Shown here: positions 54,666-64,000 of the stretch, one piece after another
How the letters are laid out: each line of letters opens with the position of its first letter
How positions within the stretch are numbered: position 1 is the first letter of the stretch
From: Lewinellaceae bacterium
Lineage (GTDB): Bacteria; Bacteroidota; Bacteroidia; Chitinophagales; Saprospiraceae
Reading direction: 5' to 3'
NCBI GenBank assembly: GCA_016708875.1
Contig: JADJFA010000012.1
Location: forward strand, 192,965-256,964
DNA: 64,000 nt
Position numbers and translations under genes: made by a program
Notes under the pieces: generated by a model
The model's database searches: none
What the model was told of the DNA's origin: nothing
The model's input: the letters and a program-made list of their open reading frames with translations, nothing else

Positions 54666-54977
54666 ATAATGAACCTTGGCGGGAGTTGGTGGGTGCAGCA
54701 GTATAAGCAGCACCATATTTCTCCGTCATTCATGTGATCGAAGTACTCACTGGAACCGATCGTCCCCGCAAGTACTAGAACGACCTGAAAAGCAAACTTC
54801 ACATGGAGGGAAGTCAGTTGTCCGAAAAAATCGGACAGTTGAAATCCTTCCCAAAGATGGCAAAATGCACGAGATCGAAAAACCCTCCGCCGTATCCTCG
54901 GGCTTAATCCGGTACGCCAAACTCCTCTCCTTCTAACTAATTACACCGCCATACAGCTTCTGTCCAGCACTGTGTTC
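54666..54977. other. Gap with possible remnant frame and a short hairpin
   Basis: No clear gene. A short plus-strand frame ending at 54936 (KNRTVEILPKDGKMHEIEKP, then SAVSSGLIRYAK) has coding-like composition but no start I trust and no recognised family. A TGTCCGA/TCGGACA hairpin lies near 54828-54842. It could be a decayed gene. Confidence 0.35.
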
Positions 54978-56612
54978 CTATTCCTGCTTCCTGAATTTAC
55001 CAGAAAAGACCTTGCCCGAAGGTGTTGTGGCGGTCAGTAGGTAGAAGCCATTGGGTAGTGCGGAAATGTCCGCACTGCCACCGTTGGAAATGGTTTGATG
55101 GCTGAGTTGGCGGGCCAGGAGGTCAGTGATGCGAAGGGTTAGGGCTGGTTCTTCCGAGGCAAGTTGAAGGGTAATGTTGTGGGAGGCTGGATTGGGATAG
55201 ATTTCTAAGTAGCTGGATTGGGTAGCGATATCTTCCGTGCCCACGGATTCGTGGGAGAGTTTGACGACCCAGAAATCGCTCTCACCCTGATTCCCGGAGC
55301 CAGACAGGTCGCCGTTGGTTGACCACGTAAAACCTCCCAGGATGTAGCCGCCATCATTCGTTTGCCGGATGGAGTATCCGCTCTCCCCCATACTGCCGCC
55401 AAGAGTTTTTTGCCAGCTAATTTCTCCTGCTTCATTCAATTTCAACACCCAAAAATCCTTCCCTCCGTTATTATTCAAAACATCACCATTCACAGATTGA
55501 GTATGACCGATAACAACGAAGCCTCCATCAGTAGTCGGTTGGATATCAAAGGCTTGGTCAATGCTGCTCCCTCCATATACCTTATCCCACACCACTTCCC
55601 CGCTACTGCTCAATTTGACTACCATGTAGTCAAAACTCCCATGGTGACCTGGAACACCGGAACCAACATAACCTGTCACTACATAACTCCCATCGCCCAG
55701 CTGGCATATAGCCGAAGCCACATCCAACGCTGGACCTCCTAGTGATTTCTCCCACTCAATCGAACCGTTTCCGTCCAGTTTTACAATCCAAAAATCCGGA
55801 TTACCGTAGTTGACCGAAACGTCGCCGTCATTGGAATCCGATTCACCTGCCATAATATAGCCCCCATCCATAGTTTGAATAATACACCTCGCAATATCGG
55901 TACTGCTCCCTCCCAAGGATTTTTGCCACTGGATGGCCCCTGTTTCGCTCAACTTAACCACCCAGGTATCATCATACCCATGATTGCCTGAAACATCGCC
56001 ATCATTTGACCCAGAGCTGCCTGCAACGATATAACCACTGTCATTGGTTTGCTTGACGGAAAACGCTTCGTCAGCACCACTTCCGCCAAGTGTTTTTTGC
56101 CATTGGATGATCCCAACCTCGTTCAGTTTGACCACCCAACAATCTCGGTCCCCATGGTTTCCAAACACGTCCCCATTATTCGACATCGTCAATCCGGTCA
56201 TAATATAGCCGCCATCATTGGTTTGTTGAATAGAATAAGGCCAATCGTTGTTACTGCCGCCGTATGCCTTTTTCCATTGAATGTCCCCAGCTACAGTCAT
56301 CTTAACCACCCAAAAATCAAAACCGCCATGATTGCCGGATACATCACCGTTATTTGACAAGGTTACGCCAACCATGACAAAGCCACCATCCGTAGTTTGT
56401 TGGATTGAATAAATCTCCTCGAATGTCGATCCTCCAAGAGTCTTTTGCCACTGTATGGTGGGTTGAGCGGAGAGGGGCACGATAAGCGAAGAATGGAACA
56501 GGAAAAGTACAATGCCTGTGCTCGCTTTTATTAGAATTCTTGCAGCCGAAAAGCCTCTGACAAGAAATTTATATGCGAAAGTTGTGGGGGAAGAAAAGAA
56601 GAAGTTTTTCAT
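54978..56612 (-). CDS. Secreted seven-repeat protein with T9SS type A sorting domain
   Basis: 544 residues. After a signal/anchor region (GIVLFLFHSSLIVPLSAQ) come seven repeats of about 55 residues with the pattern IQWQKTLGGS...SIQQTTDGGYI...SNNGDVSGNHG...DFWVVKL, probably one beta-propeller. It ends in a sorting domain (YLEIYPNPASHNITLQLASE, ALPNGFYLLTATTPSGKVFS). Widespread in Bacteroidota as a surface protein of unknown ligand. The start at 56612 is the first ATG; a TTG two codons upstream is possible. Confidence 0.87.
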   Translation of the reverse strand: MKNFFFSSPTTFAYKFLVRGFSAARILIKASTGIVLFLFHSSLIVPLSAQPTIQWQKTLGGSTFEEIYSIQQTTDGGFVMVGVTLSNNGDVSGNHGGFDFWVVKMTVAGDIQWKKAYGGSNNDWPYSIQQTNDGGYIMTGLTMSNNGDVFGNHGDRDCWVVKLNEVGIIQWQKTLGGSGADEAFSVKQTNDSGYIVAGSSGSNDGDVSGNHGYDDTWVVKLSETGAIQWQKSLGGSSTDIARCIIQTMDGGYIMAGESDSNDGDVSVNYGNPDFWIVKLDGNGSIEWEKSLGGPALDVASAICQLGDGSYVVTGYVGSGVPGHHGSFDYMVVKLSSSGEVVWDKVYGGSSIDQAFDIQPTTDGGFVVIGHTQSVNGDVLNNNGGKDFWVLKLNEAGEISWQKTLGGSMGESGYSIRQTNDGGYILGGFTWSTNGDLSGSGNQGESDFWVVKLSHESVGTEDIATQSSYLEIYPNPASHNITLQLASEEPALTLRITDLLARQLSHQTISNGGSADISALPNGFYLLTATTPSGKVFSGKFRKQE

Positions 56613-56650
56613 ATGCAATGTAACATTTTACAAAATCGTTTTGAAAAGTC

Positions 56651-57819
56651 TTAATGATCTGATTTTATTACCCGTATTATATAAGTCTCATTTATCGTTT
56701 TGATCGTAAGAATATAGACGCCGGGTAGGATATTGGCAACAGGAAGCGAAACTTGGTCAAAAAAGAATCAAAACGCTGTTCAAAGATTTTTTGACCATTC
56801 ATTTTAAGTAACCGAATAATTTTATATCCCGAATCTAATATAGGAGTTGGGAAAAAAATATTAAGGTTTTTCCGTAAAAGGACTCTGAGCAATTGGACCT
56901 CTAAACTCTGTCTTATCAAAAACAAATCTGTCGGTACCTTCCTGCGGATCGAGTGGATTCATCGCGCTTTCTGCAAAGAGTGGAGTAAAAGTATATGCTG
57001 TCATCCAAGGCTTTGATTGGAAGACACATAAACCAACAGTTGGAGGAAAACTTTTTTCAGTCACCGACACAAATCCAGCTAATTCTGGAGGCTGGGAATC
57101 ACCTATTTCTCTAATAACCTTGAAGGGACTAATAGAAGGGACTTTGGGTACATCATTAGTTGGGAAGAGTTGATCATGCGGTCTGGCCGCATAAATCGGT
57201 GGGTTGTCGTAATACCCTCGCCTAATCCAAGTGACCAACTGATTCGTGGTACTAGGAGAACTTTTCTTGTACTCAAAATAATTAGAAATTTGTGCGCCCC
57301 CTTCTTGATAATCGACCCTAAAGCCTATCCAATTATGGTTCAGGCCAATGTTTTGGCAATCCGGAACTGGTTGAGGATCTAGAGGAATCCGACCTCCGAG
57401 CACCAATTCGAGAATTAGAGTCCCATCATCTTTAATCCCTTCAACCACACTTGGGTCTCCATTGTTACATCGCGTCGCAATACTAAATCTATATTCCTTG
57501 CCAGGCTCCAAATTGCCAACTGTGTAAAAAGTGTCAGAGACAACAGAGATTGGAATAAGCAATGGATCCCATCCCCCGGAAGCATTTTTTTGAGACACAC
57601 TCAAACGGTAACTTGCCCCATACCATGTTGGTTTCCAAGCTAAGGAGATAAAATTAGTGCTTCGCTCGGTGACACGAAAATTATCTGGAGGAGGTGCGGT
57701 GCACTCGTCGGTTTTGAGTGCACTCGCATCAAGGTTTGTTGAACCGTTAAAAGCTAAGATGGGGATATTTAAAGGAAACGAGGCGCTAATCAAAAGCGCA
57801 AAAAGAAGATTTTTGCCAT
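56651..57819 (-). CDS. Secreted FnIII protein with T9SS sorting domain, at least three frameshifts
   Basis: The ATG at 57819 opens a signal peptide once a missing A is restored at about 57810 (AKNLLFALLISASFP). An FnIII domain follows (NFRVTERSTNFISLAWKPTW, TFYTVGNLEPGKEYRFSIAT) and then an unknown domain with several Trp and Tyr. Further breaks near 56862 and 56755 lead into LNIFFPTPILDSGYKIIRLL and a sorting-domain end NILPGVYILTIKTINETYII, stop at 56651. The original frame without correction ends early at 56861. Probably a surface or secreted protein. Confidence 0.75.
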
Positions 57820-57923
57820 AATCGAGGTGTTTTAGATTGTGAACCAGAAATAATTAAAACAAAGGTCTTTCCTTGGGGCTTGAAAATTTATTACACTTTT
57901 TGTCGCGTATTCTCCAAGCAAGT

Positions 57924-59376
57924 ATGGAACAAAGTCAAATCATAGAACTGATAGGCACACTAACATCTGAAGAAAAAGATCAAATCAGGCATTTTGCCTC
58001 CAACCCCGTGTTCAATCAAGGTAAATTGAAGGAGTACGTCCCAAGGCTTCTTGACATTTGTTTGAGCTATTCACAACGCGAACATAAAAATGGCCTTGAG
58101 AAGAAATCTGTATTTGCCATGCTTTTTCCTGACCAATCTTTCATTGAAGGGAAGTTGGAGAAAATAATGGTGGAAGCGTACAAAGTTGTTCGCAAGATGT
58201 TGACAGTGAGCCAATATTTGCAAGAAGAAAATGTGTTTCAGCAAAATTTTGACTACTCCAAGGTACTGAGAAGGAAAGGATTGGCTGCCCTGTATTTGCG
58301 ATCTCTAACACGTTTGCAGAAAATGCAACTTGAGAATCCCTAAAACCGCAAATTTTTTTTATCAACAATTTCTTTTGGAAACGGCTATCCACGATGAAGA
58401 ATGTTTCAACAACCAGGTAAAGGGCGACTTAAATATACCAAATGTATTGCATGCCTTAGACATATTCGCCCACTTGAACCGACTCGCCCTACTAAATCGT
58501 TACCTTTTGCAGCAAAAGCAGCCAAAGTGGAGGTACCCCGACGCTCTTGTGCCACAACTTGAGGAATGTAATATTCCAGAAATCTATTTAAAAGAATCCC
58601 CATCACTCAGAGCCAACTTTGCAGTTTTCAATCTCCTTAAAAAAGACCGTCCCGACACTTTAGACATCCGTACCTTTTATGAGATGTTGCAACGATATGA
58701 GCAAAACCTTGACAAAGAAAGCCTTCAACAATTTTATACCTATTTGCGAAACCTGTGTATTCTTGTATCTGCTGGAGATTATGGTAATGAAGAGATAGCA
58801 TTGACCCTTCATGATCTTTATAAAGATAATTTAACACGTGGTTATCTTCACTACGAAGGAAAACTCCATCCAAGTCGTTATTGGGCTGTTACAAGCAATG
58901 CTATTAGGGTGAAAGATTTTGACTGGGCAATTGATTTTATCGAAAAAAACAAACTCGACCTCATTGGTGAAAATGAGACCCAAGATATTTACCGCCTAAA
59001 TTTGGCAAACTACCTGTTTGGTGTGGGCCGCTTTCCCGAATGTTTAGACAATATCCCCGCTTCCTCACCTTTTGTTGATTATTTGCTCCGAGGGAAATGT
59101 TTGGAAATCAAAGCCTACTACGAATTAAAATCCGACTTGCTCTCGTTCAAACTCGAGGCGTTTAAAGTGTTTTTAAGTCGAACTTCCCCCAAATTGCTTT
59201 CAGATACCAATAAGCAAATCCACTCCGACTTCGCCAACCTCCTACACCAGATCATCAACTCCCTCCCTGGCGACCCCAAGCGCTCCGATCTTCTCCTCAA
59301 ACGCATCCAGGAAAAAAAACAAGCCGCCGAATGGCGCTGGCTCCTCGAAAAAGCAAAAGCCCTGAAATCTGGGTAA
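57924..59376 (+). CDS. Hypothetical helical protein, about 480 residues, frameshifted
   Basis: Starts MEQSQIIELIGTLTSEEKDQ and reads as alpha-helical throughout. The frame breaks at a CCC tract near 58340; removing one base joins MQLENPKTANFFYQQFLLET. The second part contains TPR-like helices (IPASSPFVDYLLRGKCLEIK). The N-terminus (EKDQIRHFASNPVFNQGKLK) recurs, in my recollection, in Saprospiraceae proteins of unknown role. No catalytic motif. Followed by a terminator-like hairpin. Confidence 0.65.
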
Positions 59377-59386
59377 GACGCTCGAA

Positions 59387-59432
59387 AAAATCGAGGTGAT
59401 ACCTCCTCCTCCGGAGGTGTCACCTCGATTTT
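59387..59432 (+). terminator. 20-bp-arm hairpin with T run
   Basis: AAAATCGAGGTGATACCTCC pairs with GGAGGTGTCACCTCGATTTT with one mismatch and a 6-base loop. It follows the stop of the helical protein gene and ends in TTTT. Confidence 0.75.
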
Positions 59433-59474
59433 CCAAATTAGCCCTATACTTGCCCCCTAAACCAAACCGCGCTA

Positions 59475-62400
59475 ATGAGGCTCCTCACGCAAACAATCTC
59501 CAAATCACTTCATCCCGCCTACCGCGTCCAAAATGTGGAACGCGCCCGCCTGGAAACGTTCAAGTCCGAACTTGCCCGACTGCTGGAACACCTCGGCCAC
59601 TCCGCCGCTGAAAGCGAGGAACACCTCAAAAACATCGTTTCCGATTTCCTGAAAGCCACCTATTACCGCGACGAACATTTTGTCAATACCAAAGACCGTC
59701 AGGACCTCGTGATCCACAATGGCCGCACGGCCAAGGACTCGGTCGGCGTCATCATTGAAACGAAAAAGCCAGGCAACAAGTCGGAAATGATCTCGCCCGA
59801 CAAGCCAAATGCCAAGGCGCTCCACGAACTGCTGCGCTATTACCTCAACGAACGCAGCAAGGCGGACAACAAGGAAATCCGCCACCTCATCATCAACAAC
59901 ATCCACGCCTGGTACATTTTCGATGCCGCTGATTTTGAGCGACATATCTATGCCAACAACAAGCTGTTGAAACAATACGCCGAATGGTCAGAAGGCCGGC
60001 TTGGCTCTGGAAATACGGATTGGTTTTACAAGGAAATAGCCGCGCCGTTTTTTGAAAAAGAACTGCCGGAACTGCACTGCTGCAGCTTCGATCTCCGCGA
60101 TTACGCTACAGCCGCTACCAACCAAGACCCGAACGACGACGAACTGCTTCTCGACTTGTACAAAATCCTGTCGCCGCAGCACCTGCTTAAAAAAGCATTC
60201 GCCAACGACAGCAACGCCCTGAACAAACAGTTCTACGACGAACTGCTCTACATCCTCGGACTGGAGGAACTGAAAGAGGGCGGCAAAAAGATCATTGACC
60301 GAGCCGCCAAACGTCGCTGCGAAGGCAGTTTGTTAGAAAATACCCTCTCCGAACTGGAAATAAGCGGCGTGTGGCGGGATGCTACCGGGCTTGACCAATT
60401 CGGAGACACACCTGAAGATCAGCGTTTTAGCATCGCACTCGAACCCTGCATTACCTGGCTCAACCGGATTCTGTTCCTGAAATTGCTTGAAGGCCAACTG
60501 CTTCGCTGGAGAGTGGGTGGCGAGCGCTTGCTGACGGTAGAAAGGGTCAAAGACTACGACGAACTCAACGAGTTGTTCTTCCACGTCCTGGCCGTCCCCG
60601 AGGGCGAACGCCGCGAGTCAGTGCAGCAAAAATTCAACAGCGTTCCTTACCTGAACAGTTCGCTGTTTGAGCAAACCGAACTGGAACGCCGCACCCTGCG
60701 CGTATCTTCTTTGACCGACCGGCTCACCATGCCCGTGCTGCCCAATTCGGTGCTGCGGCAAAACCCCAACACGCCCAAGGAGATGCCAACCCTGGCCTAT
60801 CTCTTCGCCTTCCTCGACGCCTACGATTTCAGCAGCGACGCCAAAGCCCGGATTCAGGCCGAAAACCGCGCTGTCATCAATGCTTCCGTGCTAGGCCTCA
60901 TTTTTGAAAAAATAAACGGCTACCGCGACGGCTCCTTTTTACCCCCGGTTTTATCACGATGTACATGTGCCGGGAAACGCTGCGCCGCGCCGTGTTGCAA
61001 AAGTTCAACGAGCGCTATGGCTGGGATTGTGCGAATGTGGAAACCGACTTGCACAACGAACTGATTCGCCAAAAACACCGCTCCGGAGGCCCATGCCGTC
61101 ATCAATAGCCTGCGCATCTGCGACCCGGCGGTGGGCAGCGGACACTTCCTGGTAAGTGCGCTCAATGAACTCATCGCCATCAAAAGCGACCTGGGGATTC
61201 TCTGCGATTCCAGCGGCAAACTGTTGCCTATCAACGCAGTAGTGGGCAATGACGAACTCATCCTCACGGATTCCAACAACGACCAAGCCATTGAGTACCA
61301 GCCCGGCAACACGGCCTCCCAACGCATTCAGGAAGCCCTGTTCAATGAAAAACAAACGCTGATCGAGAATTGCCTGTTCGGGGTGGACATCAACCCTAAA
61401 TCGGTGATGATCTGCCGTTTGCGCTTGTGGGTGGAATTGTTGAAACACGCCTATTTCACCGCAGAAAGCAAATACCAACGCCTCGAAACGCTGCCGAACA
61501 TTGACATCAACATCAAATCCGGGAACTCGCTGGTGAGCCGTTTTGCGCTGGATGAGGATTTGAAACAAGCCTTGTGGAAGATTCCTTGGAAGCCAAAAGA
61601 GACAAAGAAAAGGCGAAAATTGTGGAGGAAATCAACAAGTTAAGTGCTGAAATTGAGGAAATCAAAAACAACAAAATCTATAAAAACGCCTTCGAATGGC
61701 GCTTTGAATTTCCTGAAGTGCTGGACGATGCCGGCACTTTTGTTGGATTTGATGCGGTGCTGGGGAATCCGCCTTATATCCGTCAGGAAGAATTGACAGT
61801 ATTCAAACCTCATTTCCAGAGCATTTTTGAAACCTATGCCGGCACCGCCGACCTCTATGTGTATTTCGTGGAGCGCGGCATGAATATCCTCCGGCCTGGC
61901 GGTCAATTCAGTTACATCTTGCCCAACAAATGGATGCGCGCCGGGTATGGCGACAAACTCCGGCAGTTTGTAAAACGCCACCGCATAGAAGGCATCAGCG
62001 ATTTTGGCGACTTACCTGTGTTTGAAGAAGCCACGACCTACCCTTGCATTTTCGAAATGAGCCGGGCGGAAGCGCGTTCCACATTCCCCGCCGCTACAAT
62101 CAACACCCTGACGTACGAAAGTTCGCTGAGTGAATACATTCGCAGCAACGCCTTCTCCGTGGGCCTTGAAAGCCTGAGCGATTCCGGCTGGACGCTGAGC
62201 AATCAGGGGGTGCAGCAATTGCTCGACAAAACTTCGGGCTGCCGGTACGCCGCTGGGGGAATATGTGCAGGGGAAAATCTATTACGGAATAAAAACAGGC
62301 TTGAACGAAGCCTTTGTAATTGACGCGACTACGCGGGATCGTTTGATTGCGGAAGATGCTCGGAGTGCGGAGGTGATAAAGCCGTTTTTGGCGGGTAGGG

Positions 62401-63028
62401 ATATAAAACGGTATCAGACACCGATGAGTGATAAGTATTTGATTTTCACCAGAAGAGGAATAAAGTTAGAAGACTATCCTGCCATCTACAATATCTAACG
62501 AAATATAAGGAGAGGCTTATGCCAAGACCCAAAAACAACACAGACGCCAAATGGCCGGGCAGGAAGCCAGGAAGTTATCAATGGTATGAAATACAGGATG
62601 CGGTGGATTATTGGAAAGAGTTTGAAAAAACTAAAATTCTTTGGCCTAGGGCATTTTGATGGAAGCTAATTCCTTGCTTTGGATGAGTCTCTATTATGGA
62701 AATACAACAATCAATTGATAATTTCTGATGATAAATTCTTCTCAGGAATTTTAATTCCAAAGTCAGCAAGATGTTCCTAGGCAATATTTGTGACAAGGTA
62801 AGGCTGGGTTTGTACGATGTCAGAAATTATCTATGTTGAATCTTCCCTATTCCCATTCATGACTGATTGACTCAAAAGGAAAAATTATCACCCTCGTCAC
62901 CCGCATCCTCGCCGCTAACAATCCGCCCTCCATCCGACACGAGCGCATTGGAGGCGGAGGTAGATGCTTTGGTGTACGGGTTGTATGGGTTGACGGAGGA
63001 GGAGATAGCGATTGTGGAGGGGGTTTGA
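59475..63028 (+). pseudogene. Type IIG restriction-modification enzyme (Eco57I-like), multiple frameshifts
   Basis: N-terminal nuclease domain with a PD-(D/E)xK-like core (DLVIHNGRTAKDSVGVIIET then KKPGN). A helical connector leads to an N6-adenine methyltransferase with motif I DPAVGSGHFLV and motif IV AVLGNPPYIRQEE, then a TaqI-like specificity region (YKERLMPRPKNNTDAKWPGR, KPGSYQWYEIQDAVDYWKEF) and the family end SALEAEVDALVYGLYGLTEE. Breaks occur near 60938, 61085, 61590, 62240 and 62495, with a denser set after 62640. Total about 1180 residues. Housekeeping error or true decay cannot be separated; decay is likelier in the last 400 bases. Confidence 0.82.
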
Positions 63029-63148
63029 ATGATCGAAAAACCTGAATACCTGTTTTCAATTTTGTTTTGAAAATGTGGATTATAGTTCAATAAAAAATGT
63101 AGAAGGAAAAAATGGTTCAATAAATTACTGATTTACAATCCTAGAACT

Positions 63149-63280
63149 ATGCAGAGCAAACAATCACTTAAAGACTTAATTGCTAAGGACCGCCTTGACG
63201 AGGTAGTTAGATTTTTGCTGGAGCGAGTCAAGCAAACAAAGGATGAACACTTTGAAAAGAAAATTATTTTGCCTCAATAA
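63149..63280 (+). CDS. Short fragment resembling the first half of an effector-associated domain
   Basis: 43 residues (SLKDLIAKDRLDEVVRFLLE, RVKQTKDEHFEKKIIL). The LIAKxxLxEvxxxLL pattern followed by a DEH...EKKIIL step resembles effector-associated domain 11. The expected second half is in another frame or absent, so it may be truncated. It follows the broken R-M gene in AT-rich DNA. Confidence 0.45.
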   Translation: MQSKQSLKDLIAKDRLDEVVRFLLERVKQTKDEHFEKKIILPQ

Positions 63281-63399
63281 ACTATCGAGTACAATAGCCA
63301 AAAACATTCAGACATGTTGGAGAGTAAAGAAAATTAATGATTTGAAATCCACGGATAAATTGGGGTCTTCTTTATGAGATATTTCGGGGTCTTACCTTT

Positions 63400-63981
63400 G
63401 TGTTGCTGGTTGGATTGTTAATATATATATCCAAGGATAAGTTACTTCCCAAGATTGAAAAACTCGACTTTGAAAATGGAAGTGATGCAACTTGGGTAAG
63501 TCAATTCGCTTGTTCTTTTCTCAAAATATCAAATGATATAAGCAAATCTGGAGACAATTCCTTGCAGATTGGAATAAAAATTGGGAACATCCCATATCTA
63601 GATTCCGTTGGTTTCGTTTATCGTGATCTATTTAGGGACATATGGGGCCTGCGTTCCAATTCATACAATTTGGAATCCAAAAGTATATCACTAAAATACA
63701 TGGTTGCTGATTCCATTTCTCCTTGTTTTAAGATACAATTATATCTTGAAGATGCTAATCAAAAACATCTATATGGCGAGGAAGCAACGATGCGGTATAT
63801 TGATAAAATTGGGCTGATTTGGTATTGAGAACAAACTCCGATTCTAAACAATTCATGGCATCAAGGGTTCATAGAATTGGAGTCAAAGTCGCGCTTAAAG
63901 CCGGTTGGGATAGTACGATTAATTGTAAATTTGTTGGAAATATTTTCATTGATGATATTGAATGGAGGTGATTTTGAATAC
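63400..63981 (+). CDS. Membrane-anchored protein with carbohydrate-binding-like domain, frameshifted
   Basis: A membrane helix (LLVGLLIYISKDKLL) leads to a beta-rich domain (LDFENGSDATWVSQFACSFL, SISLKYMVADSISPCFKIQL). After a shift near 63825 another frame continues RVHRIGVKVALKAGWDSTIN and ends NIFIDDIEWR, an ending common in carbohydrate-binding modules. The start is uncertain: GTG at 63400 opens the frame, but an upstream start in another frame is possible. AT-rich. Function unknown. Confidence 0.45.
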
Positions 63982-64000
63982 TATTTGTGCATCCTCGCTT

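Noticed and set aside
54666..54977. Plus-strand frame 54676-54936 as a gene
   Set aside because: No trusted start, no recognised family, and low length; kept only as a possible remnant.

Overview
The window looks like a chromosome segment of a Bacteroidota bacterium, most likely a Saprospiria/Saprospiraceae-type lineage (inference). Direct signs are a PorZ-like type IX secretion (T9SS) component, several secreted proteins with T9SS C-terminal sorting domains, recurrent TAnnTTTG promoter elements just upstream of genes, a two-ExbD TonB energising operon and GC content near 48 percent. No rRNA, CRISPR array or prophage was seen. Two serine tRNA genes are present.

Layout. 1-8 kb: a SulP anion transporter cut by the window edge, a methyltransferase, a Na+/H+ antiporter, a mannosylglycerate (compatible solute) pair mpgS/mpgP, a small lipoprotein and a metallo-beta-lactamase/rhodanese sulfur enzyme. 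8.5-22 kb: a large TPR protein with an outer-membrane barrel partner, an amidase, an ECF sigma factor with a membrane TPR partner, PorZ, NadD and a UvrD/PcrA helicase. 22-33 kb: an accessory-looking stretch with an overlapping TIR + formylglycine-generating-enzyme-like (SUMF1) pair, a four-gene operon for a CsgG-like protein and lipoproteins, and three related M48-type metalloprotease genes interleaved with a membrane protein ending in an effector-associated-domain-like tail. 33-45 kb: L-serine deaminase, four-helix-bundle protein, MFS transporter, sigma/anti-sigma pair, a second SUMF1 protein, GcvH, an aminopeptidase P family protein and the exbB-exbD-exbD-tonB operon. 45-49 kb: DgkA, two tRNA-Ser genes flanking a GIY-YIG gene, and a cytochrome-like pair with a DUF5777-like barrel. 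49-64 kb: T9SS cargo proteins, a thioredoxin, an endonuclease/phosphatase, a small TA-flanked inverted-repeat element, a TPR-TIR protein, PhnA, a 480-residue unknown protein and a broken type IIG restriction-modification gene.

Two patterns cross the whole window. First, many gaps hold a long, nearly perfect inverted repeat whose sequence is private to that gap; some lie where no terminator is needed and one palindrome sits inside uvrD. Second, at least twenty single-base frameshifts interrupt otherwise intact genes, usually at short homopolymers and mostly after 45 kb. This looks like residual indel error in a long-read assembly more than mass gene decay, so frameshifted entries are described as one gene over their full span.
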